Of a stretch of DNA of 64,000 bases, positions 51,331 through 59,719 are shown piece by piece. The stretch lies in contig OZ252146.1 in assembly GCA_965248735.1 (NCBI GenBank), positions 2,356,001 through 2,420,000 on the forward strand, given 5' to 3'. The stretch's first letter is position 1, and every line of letters begins with the position of its first letter. The translations under genes were made by a program, and so were the position numbers. Under the pieces are notes generated by a model that was not told the DNA's origin, searched no databases, and worked only from the letters and a program-made list of their open reading frames with translations. The DNA comes from Aldehydirespirator sp965248735 (GTDB lineage: Bacteria; Actinomycetota; Acidimicrobiia; Acidimicrobiales; Aldehydirespiratoraceae).

Positions 51331-51994
51331 CACGGCGGGAGCATCCGGCCGCGATCCGCGGCGGCTGGCCTCTTTGGTGGAGCCCGGCGCCACGGCAGTG
51401 CTCACCATGGAGATGCAGCGCGGTGTGGTCGGTCCCGGCGGGATGATGCCTGCCCTCGCCGAGCAGGTCGCGTCGTCCGGCACGATCCGGGTCGCCGCCT
51501 CGGTGTGCGAGGCGGCCCGGGCCGCGGGCGCCCGCGTGGTCCACTGCACGAACCAGACCCGGCCCGACGGCGCGGGCGGCGCGATGAACTGCCGGATCCT
51601 GGGCCTCGCCGACCGGCTGCGCCGCGAGCACGGGATCGCTCCCACAGAGGCCGGCACCGACGGCGCCCGGCTCGTGCCCGAGCTCGGGGAGGACCCCAGC
51701 GATCTGGTCGTGGCCCGCTGGCACGGCCTCACGCCGTTCACGTCCACTTCGCTCGACCAGACCCTGCGGAACCTCGGCATCAGGACCGTCGTGGCGACGG
51801 GCGTGTCGGTGAACGTCGGCATCCTGGGCCTGTGCCTCAGCGCCGTCGATCTGGGCTACCAGGTAGTGCTGGTGCGCGACGCCGTGGCCGGAGTTCCCGC
51901 TGGCTACGCGGAGTCCGTGATCGAGAACACCCTGGCGATGGTGGCCACGGTGATCACATCAGCCGAGCTGCTGGAGGCGTGGGCAGCAGCCTGA
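51323..51994 (+). CDS. Isochorismatase-fold (cysteine hydrolase-like) protein, catalytic residues replaced
   Basis: 223 residues. The fold is recognisable from AVLTMEMQRGVVGPGG, ARAAGARVVHCTNQTRPDG, LVVARWHGLTPFTSTSLDQT, LRNLGIRTVVATGVSVNVG, LGYQVVLVRDAVAGVPAGYA. The family's Asp-Lys-Cys triad appears substituted. The Asp of xxxDMQ is Glu in TMEMQ, the Lys ahead of the SxF/T stretch is Arg in VARWHG, and the Cys after TGVxTNxC is Gly in SVNVGIL. It may be a non-catalytic homologue or use different chemistry. GTG 51323 is chosen because AGGAGCTG lies just upstream. Not obviously part of the glycan pathway. Confidence 0.75.
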   Translation: MSNTAGASGRDPRRLASLVEPGATAVLTMEMQRGVVGPGGMMPALAEQVASSGTIRVAASVCEAARAAGARVVHCTNQTRPDGAGGAMNCRILGLADRLRREHGIAPTEAGTDGARLVPELGEDPSDLVVARWHGLTPFTSTSLDQTLRNLGIRTVVATGVSVNVGILGLCLSAVDLGYQVVLVRDAVAGVPAGYAESVIENTLAMVATVITSAELLEAWAAA

Positions 51995-52000
51995 TCGCCC

Positions 52001-52175
52001 AGAGGCCGAGCGGATTGGCCGCAATCCGTGAGGATTCTGCAAGGCGCCGAGCGAGGCCCCAGGGCCTGAGCGGCCCGTGAGCGCAGCGAAAGTGAGCGGG
52101 AAAAAGGGCCCGAGCGGCCCGTGAGCGCAGCGAACAAGAGCGGGAAACACCACGCTGCATCGCGAGGAGGCGCCA
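52001..52175 (+). repeat. Dispersed leader element, copy 4 (core duplicated)
   Basis: It starts AGAGGCCGAGCGGATTGGCC just after the isochorismatase-fold gene, then GTGAGGATTCTGCAAGGCG, GAGCGAGGCC, and two versions of the core GAGCGGCCCGTGAGCGCAGC (GTGs at 52077 and 52121). It ends with GCGGGAAACACC and GCATCGCGAGGAGGCG, a tail also seen in copies 5 and 6. Confidence 0.88.
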
Positions 52176-52210
52176 CCGTCGCAGCGGAGGCGCCCATTAG
52201 TCTCGGTTGA
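52077..52210 (+). other. Chain of two coupled leader ORFs ahead of the giant GT gene
   Basis: GTG 52077 opens a 15-codon frame whose TGA (52122-52124) overlaps a second GTG at 52121 (GTGA). That second frame, starting VSAANKSGK, has 29 codons and its TGA (52208-52210) overlaps the TTG start of the next gene at 52207 (TTGA). No ribosome-binding site is obvious for the first GTG. The geometry suggests reinitiation coupling; expression is unproven. Confidence 0.4.
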
Positions 52211-55200
52211 TCGCATCTCCCGTCGACACCGCGGCGCCCGCTACGGGCGCGTACGGCACCGCCCACTCCGAACCGACGGTGCTGGCCGTGGTGGTCGCCC
52301 ACCGGCCGGGCGAGTGGTTCCGCGAGACCCTCGAGTCGTTGGCCCTCCAGGACTACGGGCCTCTGAGCGTGACCGTGGTGGACGCGGCCGGATCGGGGAT
52401 CGGTCCAAGGGTCGCGGAAGTCCTGGCGGACGCTGTCGTGATAGACGCAGCTGGCGCTTCGGGATTCTCGGAGGCGGCCAACGCAGTGCTCTCGGCCGAT
52501 CTTCACGCCGACTTCCTGCTGGTGTGCCACGACGACGTGGCCCTGACCCCCGACGCGGTGAGAACCCTCGTGGTTGAGGCGCTGCGGAGCAAAGCGGGGA
52601 TAGTCGGCCCCAAGATCGTGGAATGGGACCGTCCCGAGATCATCCGGCAGGCGGGCTACGACGTCGACCGCTTCGGCGTCCCTGCCGACAGGGCCGGAGC
52701 CCACGAGCTCGACCAGGAGCAGCACGACGGCGTGCGAGACGCCTTCGCTCTGCCGTCGGCGGTGCTGCTCATCCGCGCGGACCTGTTCGCCCGGCTGGGC
52801 GGCTTCGACCCAGGCATGACCTTCCGAGGCGAGGACGTCGACCTCTGCTGGCGGGCCCAGATGGCCGGGGCCCGAGTGATGTTCGTCGGAGGCGCGGTGG
52901 CCCGCCACCGGGGCGGGCTCGCGTCCCGCACCGGCGTCGACGATGTGAGGCTCACCCAGATCCGTCATGCGCTGCGGTCCATGCTGGTCAACCACGGCCG
53001 CCTCTCGCTCGCCGTGTTCGTGCCGCTGGCGGTGCTGATGGCGATCTCCGAGGTCGTCTTGAGTGTGTTCACCGCCCACTTCGGTCGGGCCCGCGACGTG
53101 GTGTCGGCATGGGTGTGGAACATCTCCCGTCTCGATGTGGTGCTCGAGCGCCGCCGGGCCAACACCCAGGTTCGCAGAGTGCGCCAGGCCGACGTCACCG
53201 CCTTGCAGTACCTCGGCAGCGTGCGGCTGGTGTCCTTCTTGAGGCGGCAGTTCGGCGGCGAGTCACCGGGCCTGCTGACCGCCGCGGGCCGCGGCGTCCT
53301 CGGAGGCCTGCGAACCGGCACGATCGGACTGACCTGGATTGCGTGGGCGGCGGTGGTCGCGGTCGTGCTGTTCGGGTCGCGCCGCCTCGTGGCCGACGGC
53401 GTGCCCGCGGTCGGGGACTTCGTCGCGCTCGGCGAGACAGCCTCTGACCTGATCAGGACATGGTGGGGGGGATGGAGCGAGCGGAACGCGGGAGCGCCGT
53501 CCTCCAACCTGGGCGTCCTCGTCTACCTCGGCGCCGCGGGCTGGCTGCTGTCCGACAGCATGGGCCTGGTTCGCACCCTGTCGGTGATCGCTCCGATCCT
53601 GGTGGGTCTGCTGGGGGCCTACCGGCTGCTGGCCGCGACCGGGTCTCGCCGGGCCCAGGCGGGCACCCTCGTCGCCTACCTCCTGGTGCCTCTGGCGTCC
53701 GCGTCGGTAGCGGGCGGATCCATCCCCGGCCTGGTCGGCTACGCGGCCGCGCCATGGATGCTGCGGGAGCTGCTGCGGGCGTCGCGGACCGCCCCGTTCC
53801 GGTCGAGTCCCAACCAGGTCAGTCTGGCGTCGGTCGCGGTGCCGCTGGGCGCCGTCGCGGGCCTTGCCGCGCTGGTCGTGCCGGCCGCGGTGGCGCTGGT
53901 TGTGCTGCTGGCCGCGGGACTGGTGCTGGGGAGCCTGCTCGCGGCGCGGCCCGGAAGCATCCCGCGCCTGCTGGCCGCGGCCGTGCTCGCGGTTCCGACG
54001 ATCGCCTTCGTGGCGCTTCCGACCGTTGTCGACGTGCTGGCCTCCGGTCCGTCCTGGGGGGCAGTCGCCGGCGGGCGCGACGGCTCGGCCGGGGAGGTCT
54101 CCTTCGGCGAGATGCTGCGGTTCGCGGTCGGGCCCGGCGACCCGGGCTCGCTGGTGTGGCTGTTCGCGGTTCCGATGGCCGTGCCGCTGCTGCTGGGTCG
54201 AGGATGGCGCCTGGAACAGTCCATCCGCCTGTGGATGGTGGCTCTGGCGGCATGGGCGCTGGCCCTGGCCTCGCAACGGGGGGCTCTGCCCTTCGGGCTC
54301 CCCGACCTGCAACTCCTGCTGGCCCCGGCCGCCGTATCGGTCGCCGCACTTTGCGGCATGGCGGTGCTCTCCATCGAGCACGACCTGCGATTCAGCCACT
54401 TCGGCTGGCGCCAGGCCCTGGTCCCGATCACGGTGGCGGCGTCGCTGCTGCTGGCCGTCGGCAGGGTCGGCGTGCTCGAGACCGGGAGCTGGGACCTGGT
54501 GGAGGGCGACCACCACGCGGCCTTGCGCTTCGAGCCCCCGGCCCTGGCCGGCGCCTACCGCGTGCTGTGGATCGGCGCGCCCGAGTTCCTGGCCGTAGAG
54601 GGCCACAGCCTGGCGCCCGGCGTCGCTTGGGCGGCCACCACCGGCGATTCGGTCACGATCGCCGACCGCGCCCTCCCGCTTGATGAGGGCCAGGCCGGGC
54701 TCTTCGAGACGGTGATCGATGAGATGGACGCGGGCCGGACCACCCGGGGCGGGCGGCTGCTGGCCGGCCTGGGCGTGCGGTACGTGGTGCTGCTGCACCG
54801 GCTCGCGCCGGCGCCGTTCGCTGGGGAGGACCAGGCCCGGCCGGTGCCGGCCGGACTCGCTTCCGCGATTCGCCACCAGCTCGACCTGGAGCTGGTGGAG
54901 GGCACCAACAGCGCGGTGGACATGTTCGTGAACACATCCTGGGTGCCCATGCGAGCGGTGCACGCGCCGGGATTCGATCGGGGCGTTGACGCGATCATCG
55001 ACCTCGAAGCCCATCCGATCACCGCCGGCGCGCCGGTATTCTCCGGCGCCGGGCCGCCCTGGTCGGCCGACATCCCCGACGAGGCCGAGGTTTTGGTCGC
55101 CCACACGCCCCGTCCCGGCTGGCAGCTGACAGTGAACGGCGAGATAGCCCCCAGGCGCGAGGCTCTGTCGTGGGCGAGGGCCTACCTTCCTGCGGGCGGG

Positions 55201-55320
55201 GGCGAGGCCGAGCTGTCCTACTCGTCGCCCTGGTGGCGGCGTGGGGGACAGCTCGTGGGTGCAGCCGCGCCCGTCGTCCTGCTGCTCGCATGGCTGCGCC
55301 GCCGGATGGGCCGCCCCTGA
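52207..55320 (+). CDS. Giant GT2-plus-polytopic-membrane protein
   Basis: 1037 residues. A GT2 domain (about 20-260) has TVLAVVVAHRPGEWFRETLE, DFLLVCHDDVALTPDAV (DD in place of DXD), FDPGMTFRGEDVDLCWRAQM and VARHRGG. Then come about a dozen membrane helices (about 270-760) and a C-terminal extracytoplasmic domain ending in one helix (LVGAAAPVVLLLAWL). This architecture is found in actinobacterial wall glycan loci next to a secreted partner like the gene that follows. Start TTG 52207 overlaps the leader ORF stop; no better start is in frame. It probably adds and/or translocates sugar units. Its stop overlaps the next ATG (TGATG). Confidence 0.8.
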   Translation: MIASPVDTAAPATGAYGTAHSEPTVLAVVVAHRPGEWFRETLESLALQDYGPLSVTVVDAAGSGIGPRVAEVLADAVVIDAAGASGFSEAANAVLSADLHADFLLVCHDDVALTPDAVRTLVVEALRSKAGIVGPKIVEWDRPEIIRQAGYDVDRFGVPADRAGAHELDQEQHDGVRDAFALPSAVLLIRADLFARLGGFDPGMTFRGEDVDLCWRAQMAGARVMFVGGAVARHRGGLASRTGVDDVRLTQIRHALRSMLVNHGRLSLAVFVPLAVLMAISEVVLSVFTAHFGRARDVVSAWVWNISRLDVVLERRRANTQVRRVRQADVTALQYLGSVRLVSFLRRQFGGESPGLLTAAGRGVLGGLRTGTIGLTWIAWAAVVAVVLFGSRRLVADGVPAVGDFVALGETASDLIRTWWGGWSERNAGAPSSNLGVLVYLGAAGWLLSDSMGLVRTLSVIAPILVGLLGAYRLLAATGSRRAQAGTLVAYLLVPLASASVAGGSIPGLVGYAAAPWMLRELLRASRTAPFRSSPNQVSLASVAVPLGAVAGLAALVVPAAVALVVLLAAGLVLGSLLAARPGSIPRLLAAAVLAVPTIAFVALPTVVDVLASGPSWGAVAGGRDGSAGEVSFGEMLRFAVGPGDPGSLVWLFAVPMAVPLLLGRGWRLEQSIRLWMVALAAWALALASQRGALPFGLPDLQLLLAPAAVSVAALCGMAVLSIEHDLRFSHFGWRQALVPITVAASLLLAVGRVGVLETGSWDLVEGDHHAALRFEPPALAGAYRVLWIGAPEFLAVEGHSLAPGVAWAATTGDSVTIADRALPLDEGQAGLFETVIDEMDAGRTTRGGRLLAGLGVRYVVLLHRLAPAPFAGEDQARPVPAGLASAIRHQLDLELVEGTNSAVDMFVNTSWVPMRAVHAPGFDRGVDAIIDLEAHPITAGAPVFSGAGPPWSADIPDEAEVLVAHTPRPGWQLTVNGEIAPRREALSWARAYLPAGGGEAELSYSSPWWRRGGQLVGAAAPVVLLLAWLRRRMGRP

Positions 55321-56795
55321 TGCGCTCGGTGAGGGTGCTGTCGATGGCGGCCATAGCCGGCCTGCTGGCGGCGGGTGTCATCGTCGACCTTCCGGACCGT
55401 CCGGTGTCCGAACGCCCGGTCCGGTATGTCTCGGCTCTGGCCGCCCCGGCCGGGACTGTGAGCACGTGGTTCTGCCCCGGGGGCAGCGGCCCCGACGGCG
55501 AGGCCGAGCTGACCGTCCAGCTGGCGAGCGGGTCGGATCAGCGCCGTACCGCGGCGGTGTCCGTGCTGCCCGGCGGGTCCGATCCCGATGATGCCCGGAC
55601 CGTGGACATCGAGATCGAGCCCCGTGGCCGGGTGTTGCTGCGGCCTTCCGACGAGGTTCCCGGCGCCCAGTGGGTCGGCGCGGTCGTCGAGGTCGACGGC
55701 GCTGACGTGGTCGTCGAGCAGATCCTCACCACGAGGCAGGGCGGAGTGGGGCGCTCGCCCTGCCTCACGAGGACAGCCGGCAGCTGGGTGGTCCCGAACG
55801 GCGCGACCCGCTCGGCGGTGGAGGGCGAGCGCTTCATCGTGATGCTCCTGAACCCGTTCCCGGACGTAGCGGTGGCCGACATCGAACTGGTGGCCGACGT
55901 GGGCCGCGACTCGATCGAGGGCCTGGTGGTCCCAGCCCGGCGCGTCGTGGCTGTCGATGTGACCGAGGAGATCACTGTCGCGGCCACCGTCGCAGCCTTC
56001 GTCGACGTCGTGTCCGGCCGTGTGGCGGCGTCATGGATCCAGATCTCCGACGGGTCGATGGCCGGGACCGGCGTCCGGGTTGCCGCGGCCGTGCCCGGCG
56101 CGGCCCCCCGGTGGCACCTGCCGGTGGCCGGGGTGGGCGCGGCGCGGCGCGATGTGGTGGCGGTTGCCAACCCATCGGCGGACCGGGTCGCCGGAGTGGA
56201 CCTCGAGATCATCGCGGAGGCGCCGGGCGTGCATGTCAGCCCGATCGAGATAACCGTGCGGCCGGGACGGACCGCCCTCGTCGACCTCTCCGGGCAGGGT
56301 CGCCTCGAAGGCATCGGGCCCTTCAGCATGGTGGTGCGCTCCCTGGACGGCGCGCCGGTGGCGGCGTCGATCTCCGGCGTCACGTTCGCGGCTGGCCCCG
56401 ACGGTGTCGAGACCCCGACGGTCGCCGGGTCGACCGCAACGATCGGGGCGGACGCGGCGGCCCGCCGCTGGCTGGTGGCCGCAGAGGCAGCCGCCGCCGA
56501 TGACGGCGCCGAACCCCGCGGTGATGCTTCGGTCCTGGTGATCGTCAACCCGTCGTCGGTGGGGATCGCCGAGATCAGCCTCCGAGTGGACGGCGAGACG
56601 GTCCATCGGCTCGAGGTCGGGCCCCGCCGCCGGGCCAGCGTTCCGCTGGCACGGCTGGGCTCAGATCGCTTCGTGGTGGAGGTGGAGTCGTCGGCGCCGG
56701 TGGTCGTCGGCGTGGAGCTCGTCGGGCTGACCTCGCGCACCGCCTCGCTCGGCGCGGCGGTCTCCGACCCCGTGCCCGCAGCCGATATTGGCTGA
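55320..56795 (+). CDS. Secreted beta-rich protein, DUF5719-like
   Basis: 491 residues. A signal/anchor helix (MAAIAGLLAAGVIVDL) precedes YVSALAAPAGTVSTWFCPGG, with a Cys and a GGSGPDGEAEL turn, and then repeated short beta units (VLLNPFPDVAVADIELVAD, VAVANPSADRVAGVDLEIIA, VLVIVNPSSVGIAEISL). From memory the STWFCPGG block fits the DUF5719 family, which in actinobacteria is encoded directly after a GT2-membrane protein, as here. It is likely the extracytoplasmic partner of that protein; no enzyme motif is visible. ATG 55320 overlaps the upstream stop. Convergent with ftsH, 2-bp gap. Confidence 0.72.
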   Translation: MRSVRVLSMAAIAGLLAAGVIVDLPDRPVSERPVRYVSALAAPAGTVSTWFCPGGSGPDGEAELTVQLASGSDQRRTAAVSVLPGGSDPDDARTVDIEIEPRGRVLLRPSDEVPGAQWVGAVVEVDGADVVVEQILTTRQGGVGRSPCLTRTAGSWVVPNGATRSAVEGERFIVMLLNPFPDVAVADIELVADVGRDSIEGLVVPARRVVAVDVTEEITVAATVAAFVDVVSGRVAASWIQISDGSMAGTGVRVAAAVPGAAPRWHLPVAGVGAARRDVVAVANPSADRVAGVDLEIIAEAPGVHVSPIEITVRPGRTALVDLSGQGRLEGIGPFSMVVRSLDGAPVAASISGVTFAAGPDGVETPTVAGSTATIGADAAARRWLVAAEAAAADDGAEPRGDASVLVIVNPSSVGIAEISLRVDGETVHRLEVGPRRRASVPLARLGSDRFVVEVESSAPVVVGVELVGLTSRTASLGAAVSDPVPAADIG

Positions 56796-56797
56796 TC

Positions 56798-58795
56798 TCA
56801 GGCCGTCGGTGTGGGCGCATCGGCGGGGGAGCCGGCGGCATCGCCGGTGCGCGAGCCCTGCCCGTTGTCGTTGCCCGCCTTGCCTCCAGCGGCGTCGCCC
56901 GTTTGCGAGCCCGGGCGCGACACCGCGATCAGGCGTTCCACCTCGTCGCCGCTGATGGTCTCATGCTCCAGCAGGGCCCTCGCTACCAAGTCGAGCCCGT
57001 AGCGGTACTTGGTGAGGGTCGCCCGGCACCGGTCCTGCTGCTCGCACAGGATGCGCTGGATCTCCTTGTCGATCACCCGGGCCGTGTCGTCGCTGTAGTC
57101 GCGGGTCTGCATGAGGTCCTCGCCCAGGAACACCTGGTTCTGGGAGCCCCACGCCATCGGTCCGAGCTCGTCGGACATGCCCCACTCCCTCACCATCGAC
57201 CGGGCCAGCGCAGTGGCCCGCATCAAGTCGTCGGCGGCGCCGGTGCTGACGATCCTGAACACCAGCTCCTCGGCGATGCGACCGCCGAACATCACCACCA
57301 GCCGGTCGAGGATGTAGTCGCTGCGGTAGATGTGGCGGTCCTCCTCGGGCAACTGCATGGTCACTCCGAGCGCCATCCCGCTGGGGATGATGGTCACCTT
57401 GTGGAGCGGATCGGCGGTGGGCAGCACCGCGGCGCACACCGCGTGGCCGGCCTCGTGGTAGGCGATGGCCTCCTTCTCGTCGTCTGAGAGGGCCATCGAC
57501 TCCCGCTTCTGGCCCATGAGAACCCGGTCTCGGGCCAGTTCCACGTGGCGGGCCGCGATCTCGTCGTCGCCGGCGCGCACCGCGTACAGGGCCGCCTCGT
57601 TGATGAGGTTGGACAGATCGGCGCCGCTCATCCCCGGCGTGCCCCGGGCCACGACGTTGAGGTCCAGGTCCTCGGCCGTTCGCTTGCCCTTCACGTGCAC
57701 TTTGAGGATGGCATGCCGGTCCGAGAGCTCGGGTAGCGGCACCACCACCCGGCGGTCGAAGCGGCCCGGGCGAAGCAGGGCGGGGTCGAGGATGTCGGGC
57801 CGGTTGGTGGCCGCCAGCATCACGACGCCCTCGGAATCCTCGAATCCGTCCATCTCCGAGAGCATCTGGTTCAGGGTCTGCTCGCGTTCGTCGTGGCCGC
57901 CCCCGAGGCCCGCGCCCCGCTTGCGGCCGATGGAGTCGACCTCATCGATGAAGATGATGGCCTTGCCCATCTTGCGGGCCGACTCGAACAGGTCCCGCAC
58001 CCGGCTGGCGCCGACCCCCACGAACATCTCCATGAAGTCCGAGCCCGTCACCGACAGGAACGGCACCCCGGCCTCGCCCGCCACCGCCTTGGCGATCAGC
58101 GTCTTGCCCGTGCCGGGCGGGCCCACCAGCAGCACGCCCTTCGGGACTCTTGCGCCGATCTCCGCGAAGCGCTCGGGCGTCTTCAAGAAGTCGACTATCT
58201 CGGTGATCTCCTGCTTGACCCCGTCGTAGCCGGCGACGTCGTCGAAAGTGGTGCCGGGCCGCTCGGTGGAGTACGTCTTGGCCCGGCTTCGCCCGATCGA
58301 CATGATGCTTCCCATCTGCCCCTGGGCCCGGCGCTGCATCCACCAGAAGAACAGGATGAGCAGGCCTATCGGCAGCAGCAGCGGCAGGATCGACAGGAAG
58401 AAGTTGGTCTGGGGAGTGACGTAGCGGAACTCCGGCACGTGCTCGTTGATCACGGCGGTGTCGGCGTCTGGAAGCGGCAGCGGCCCGTTGGAGGAGTACT
58501 CGGTGCCGTTGACGGCCGTCGCCTCGATGCCGCCGCTGTTGTTGTTGTAGGTGCCCTGGACGATGCTGCCCTCGGTGACACGCTCAAGGAAGTCGGGATA
58601 GGAGATCTCGTCGCCCGAGTCGCCGGGCAGCAACGTGGTGGCCATGAAGACGGCGATGACCGCGCCGATCATCAGCCACACGACCAGGCGCGAGCGGCGC
58701 TGCGACTCGGGCGAGGGCCGCGGCGGCTGCTGATGGCGCCGCTTGCCGTCCCGCGGGGCTGGTGGCGGCGGTGGGGGCGGCGTGCTGTCGACCAC
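56798..58795 (-). CDS. ftsH: ATP-dependent zinc metalloprotease FtsH
   Basis: 665 residues. Two N-terminal membrane helices bracket an external segment; then the AAA+ domain with Walker A VGPPGTGKTLIAKAVAG near 227, Walker B KAIIFIDEVDSIGRKRG, the second region of homology NRPDILDPALLRPGRFDRR, and the protease domain with zinc site YHEAGHAVCA near 446. The Pro-rich N-terminal tail and Gly-rich C-terminal tail are lineage additions. It degrades misassembled membrane proteins and regulators. Start GTG 58795. A normal housekeeping gene at the edge of the surface-glycan region; its divergent neighbour is preceded by a dispersed leader element. Confidence 0.95.
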   Translation of the reverse strand: MVDSTPPPPPPPAPRDGKRRHQQPPRPSPESQRRSRLVVWLMIGAVIAVFMATTLLPGDSGDEISYPDFLERVTEGSIVQGTYNNNSGGIEATAVNGTEYSSNGPLPLPDADTAVINEHVPEFRYVTPQTNFFLSILPLLLPIGLLILFFWWMQRRAQGQMGSIMSIGRSRAKTYSTERPGTTFDDVAGYDGVKQEITEIVDFLKTPERFAEIGARVPKGVLLVGPPGTGKTLIAKAVAGEAGVPFLSVTGSDFMEMFVGVGASRVRDLFESARKMGKAIIFIDEVDSIGRKRGAGLGGGHDEREQTLNQMLSEMDGFEDSEGVVMLAATNRPDILDPALLRPGRFDRRVVVPLPELSDRHAILKVHVKGKRTAEDLDLNVVARGTPGMSGADLSNLINEAALYAVRAGDDEIAARHVELARDRVLMGQKRESMALSDDEKEAIAYHEAGHAVCAAVLPTADPLHKVTIIPSGMALGVTMQLPEEDRHIYRSDYILDRLVVMFGGRIAEELVFRIVSTGAADDLMRATALARSMVREWGMSDELGPMAWGSQNQVFLGEDLMQTRDYSDDTARVIDKEIQRILCEQQDRCRATLTKYRYGLDLVARALLEHETISGDEVERLIAVSRPGSQTGDAAGGKAGNDNGQGSRTGDAAGSPADAPTPTA

Positions 58796-58839
58796 GAGTC
58801 CAGACTAGTCCGGTACGGTAGCAATCCATGCGGTCGCCC

Positions 58840-58965
58840 AGAGGCCGAGCGGTTAGGCCGCAGTTCACGAGGATCCTGCGGGGCGCTGAGCGAGGCCGTG
58901 GCCCGAGCGGCCCGTGAGCGCAGCGAACAAGAGCGGGAAACACGACAATTCACCGCGAGGCGGTG
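58840..58965 (+). repeat. Dispersed leader element, copy 5
   Basis: AGAGGCCGAGCGGTTAGGCC, CGCAGTTCACGAGGATCCTG, CGGGGCGCTGAGCGAGGCC, GTGGCCCGAGCGGCCCGTG, AGCGCAGCGAACAAGAGCGG, then TTCACCGCGAGGCGGTGG. It is the most complete single copy. CCGCAG and CTGCGG within it can pair as a 6-bp hairpin. The core GTG at 58914 is in frame with the downstream CPBP gene. Lies in the 190-bp divergent gap between ftsH and that gene. Confidence 0.9.
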
Positions 58966-58985
58966 GCCTGCCTGCGCGGTCGCTG

Positions 58986-59699
58986 ATGCCGGCTTCGACC
59001 CGGCTGACATGGGCGGCAGCCGGTTGGGCCGCAGGTTTCGTCGCCAGCTTCGGGGCCACCATCGTGGCCGTTGTGGCGCTGTCCGCCGCCGGCGACGGGG
59101 GAGCCAGCGGCGGGGACCTCCGGGAGAGCCTCTCGATCGTGGGGCTCGTGCTGCTCCAGGTGCCGCTGTGGCTGGGGCTTCTTGGCACGCCCCTGCTGGC
59201 CCGCCGCCACGGCCTCGATTGGGGGCGCCAGCTTGGTTGGCGGATGAGGGCCATCGACGTCCCCGTCGGGGTGGGCATCGGGCTGGCGACGCAGTTCGTC
59301 GCGGTGCCGCTGCTGTACTGGCCCATATTCCGGCTCTACGGGGACCTGGATGTCGAGGAGGTCGAGGAGCCCGCACGCGAGTTGACCGCGCTGGCCGAAA
59401 CCCCCACCGAAGTGATCCTGCTCGTGGTGATGACGGTCGTTCTGGCCCCCGTCACCGAGGAGGTCTTCTTCAGAGGCCTGCTGCAGGGCGCGCTACGGGA
59501 CCGGATCGGGCCGGTGTGGGCGGTGGCCATCGCATCGGTGGCCTTCGGCATCACCCACTTCCAGCTGGAGCAGTTCCCGGCCCTTGTGCTGGTCGGAGTG
59601 GTCAACGGGCTCCTCGTGCTCCGAACCGGCCGTCTCGGTCCGGCGCTGTGGGCCCACGCCAGCTTCAATGCGGTCACCGTGGCGGTGCTGCTGTCGTGA
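58986..59699 (+). CDS. CPBP-family intramembrane metalloprotease
   Basis: 237 residues with about seven to eight membrane helices. The Abi/CPBP motifs are all present: EExxxR in PVTEEVFFRGLLQG near 158, FxxxH in VAFGITHFQLEQF and HxxxN in LWAHASFNAVTV. Such proteases process prenylated or other membrane peptides; in bacteria many are of unknown substrate. ATG 58986 is taken as the start. The dispersed element's GTG at 58914 would add 24 residues (VSAANKSGK and so on) in frame and is a real alternative. The TGA overlaps a tiny six-codon frame that ends on the next gene's GTG. Confidence 0.88.
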   Translation: MPASTRLTWAAAGWAAGFVASFGATIVAVVALSAAGDGGASGGDLRESLSIVGLVLLQVPLWLGLLGTPLLARRHGLDWGRQLGWRMRAIDVPVGVGIGLATQFVAVPLLYWPIFRLYGDLDVEEVEEPARELTALAETPTEVILLVVMTVVLAPVTEEVFFRGLLQGALRDRIGPVWAVAIASVAFGITHFQLEQFPALVLVGVVNGLLVLRTGRLGPALWAHASFNAVTVAVLLS

Positions 59700-59719
59700 T
59701 GCCACCGGCGGCGCCGTGA
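59699..59719 (+). other. Six-codon bridging mini-ORF
   Basis: ATG 59699 overlaps the CPBP stop (TGATG). The frame reads MPPAAP and its TGA overlaps the GTG start of the next gene (GTGA at 59716). It joins two cistrons by two consecutive stop-start overlaps. Could be chance in high-G+C sequence. Confidence 0.3.

Noticed and set aside
50695..51822. 375-codon minus-strand frame with a 34-residue repeat
   Set aside because: The repeat period happens to be a multiple of three; the frame runs antisense to rmd's leader, the array and the isochorismatase-fold gene and has no domain.
53263..55104. 613-codon antisense frame opposite the giant GT gene
   Set aside because: Gln/Arg/Gly-rich composition typical of high-G+C shadow frames; the plus-strand gene has clear domains.
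58838..58885. tRNA-Ser/Leu-like block (GGCCGAGCGGTTAGGCC) in the dispersed element
   Set aside because: It resembles a class II tRNA D-arm and is followed by a short hairpin (CCGCAG/CTGCGG), but there is no acceptor stem or T-arm and other copies do not keep the pairing.
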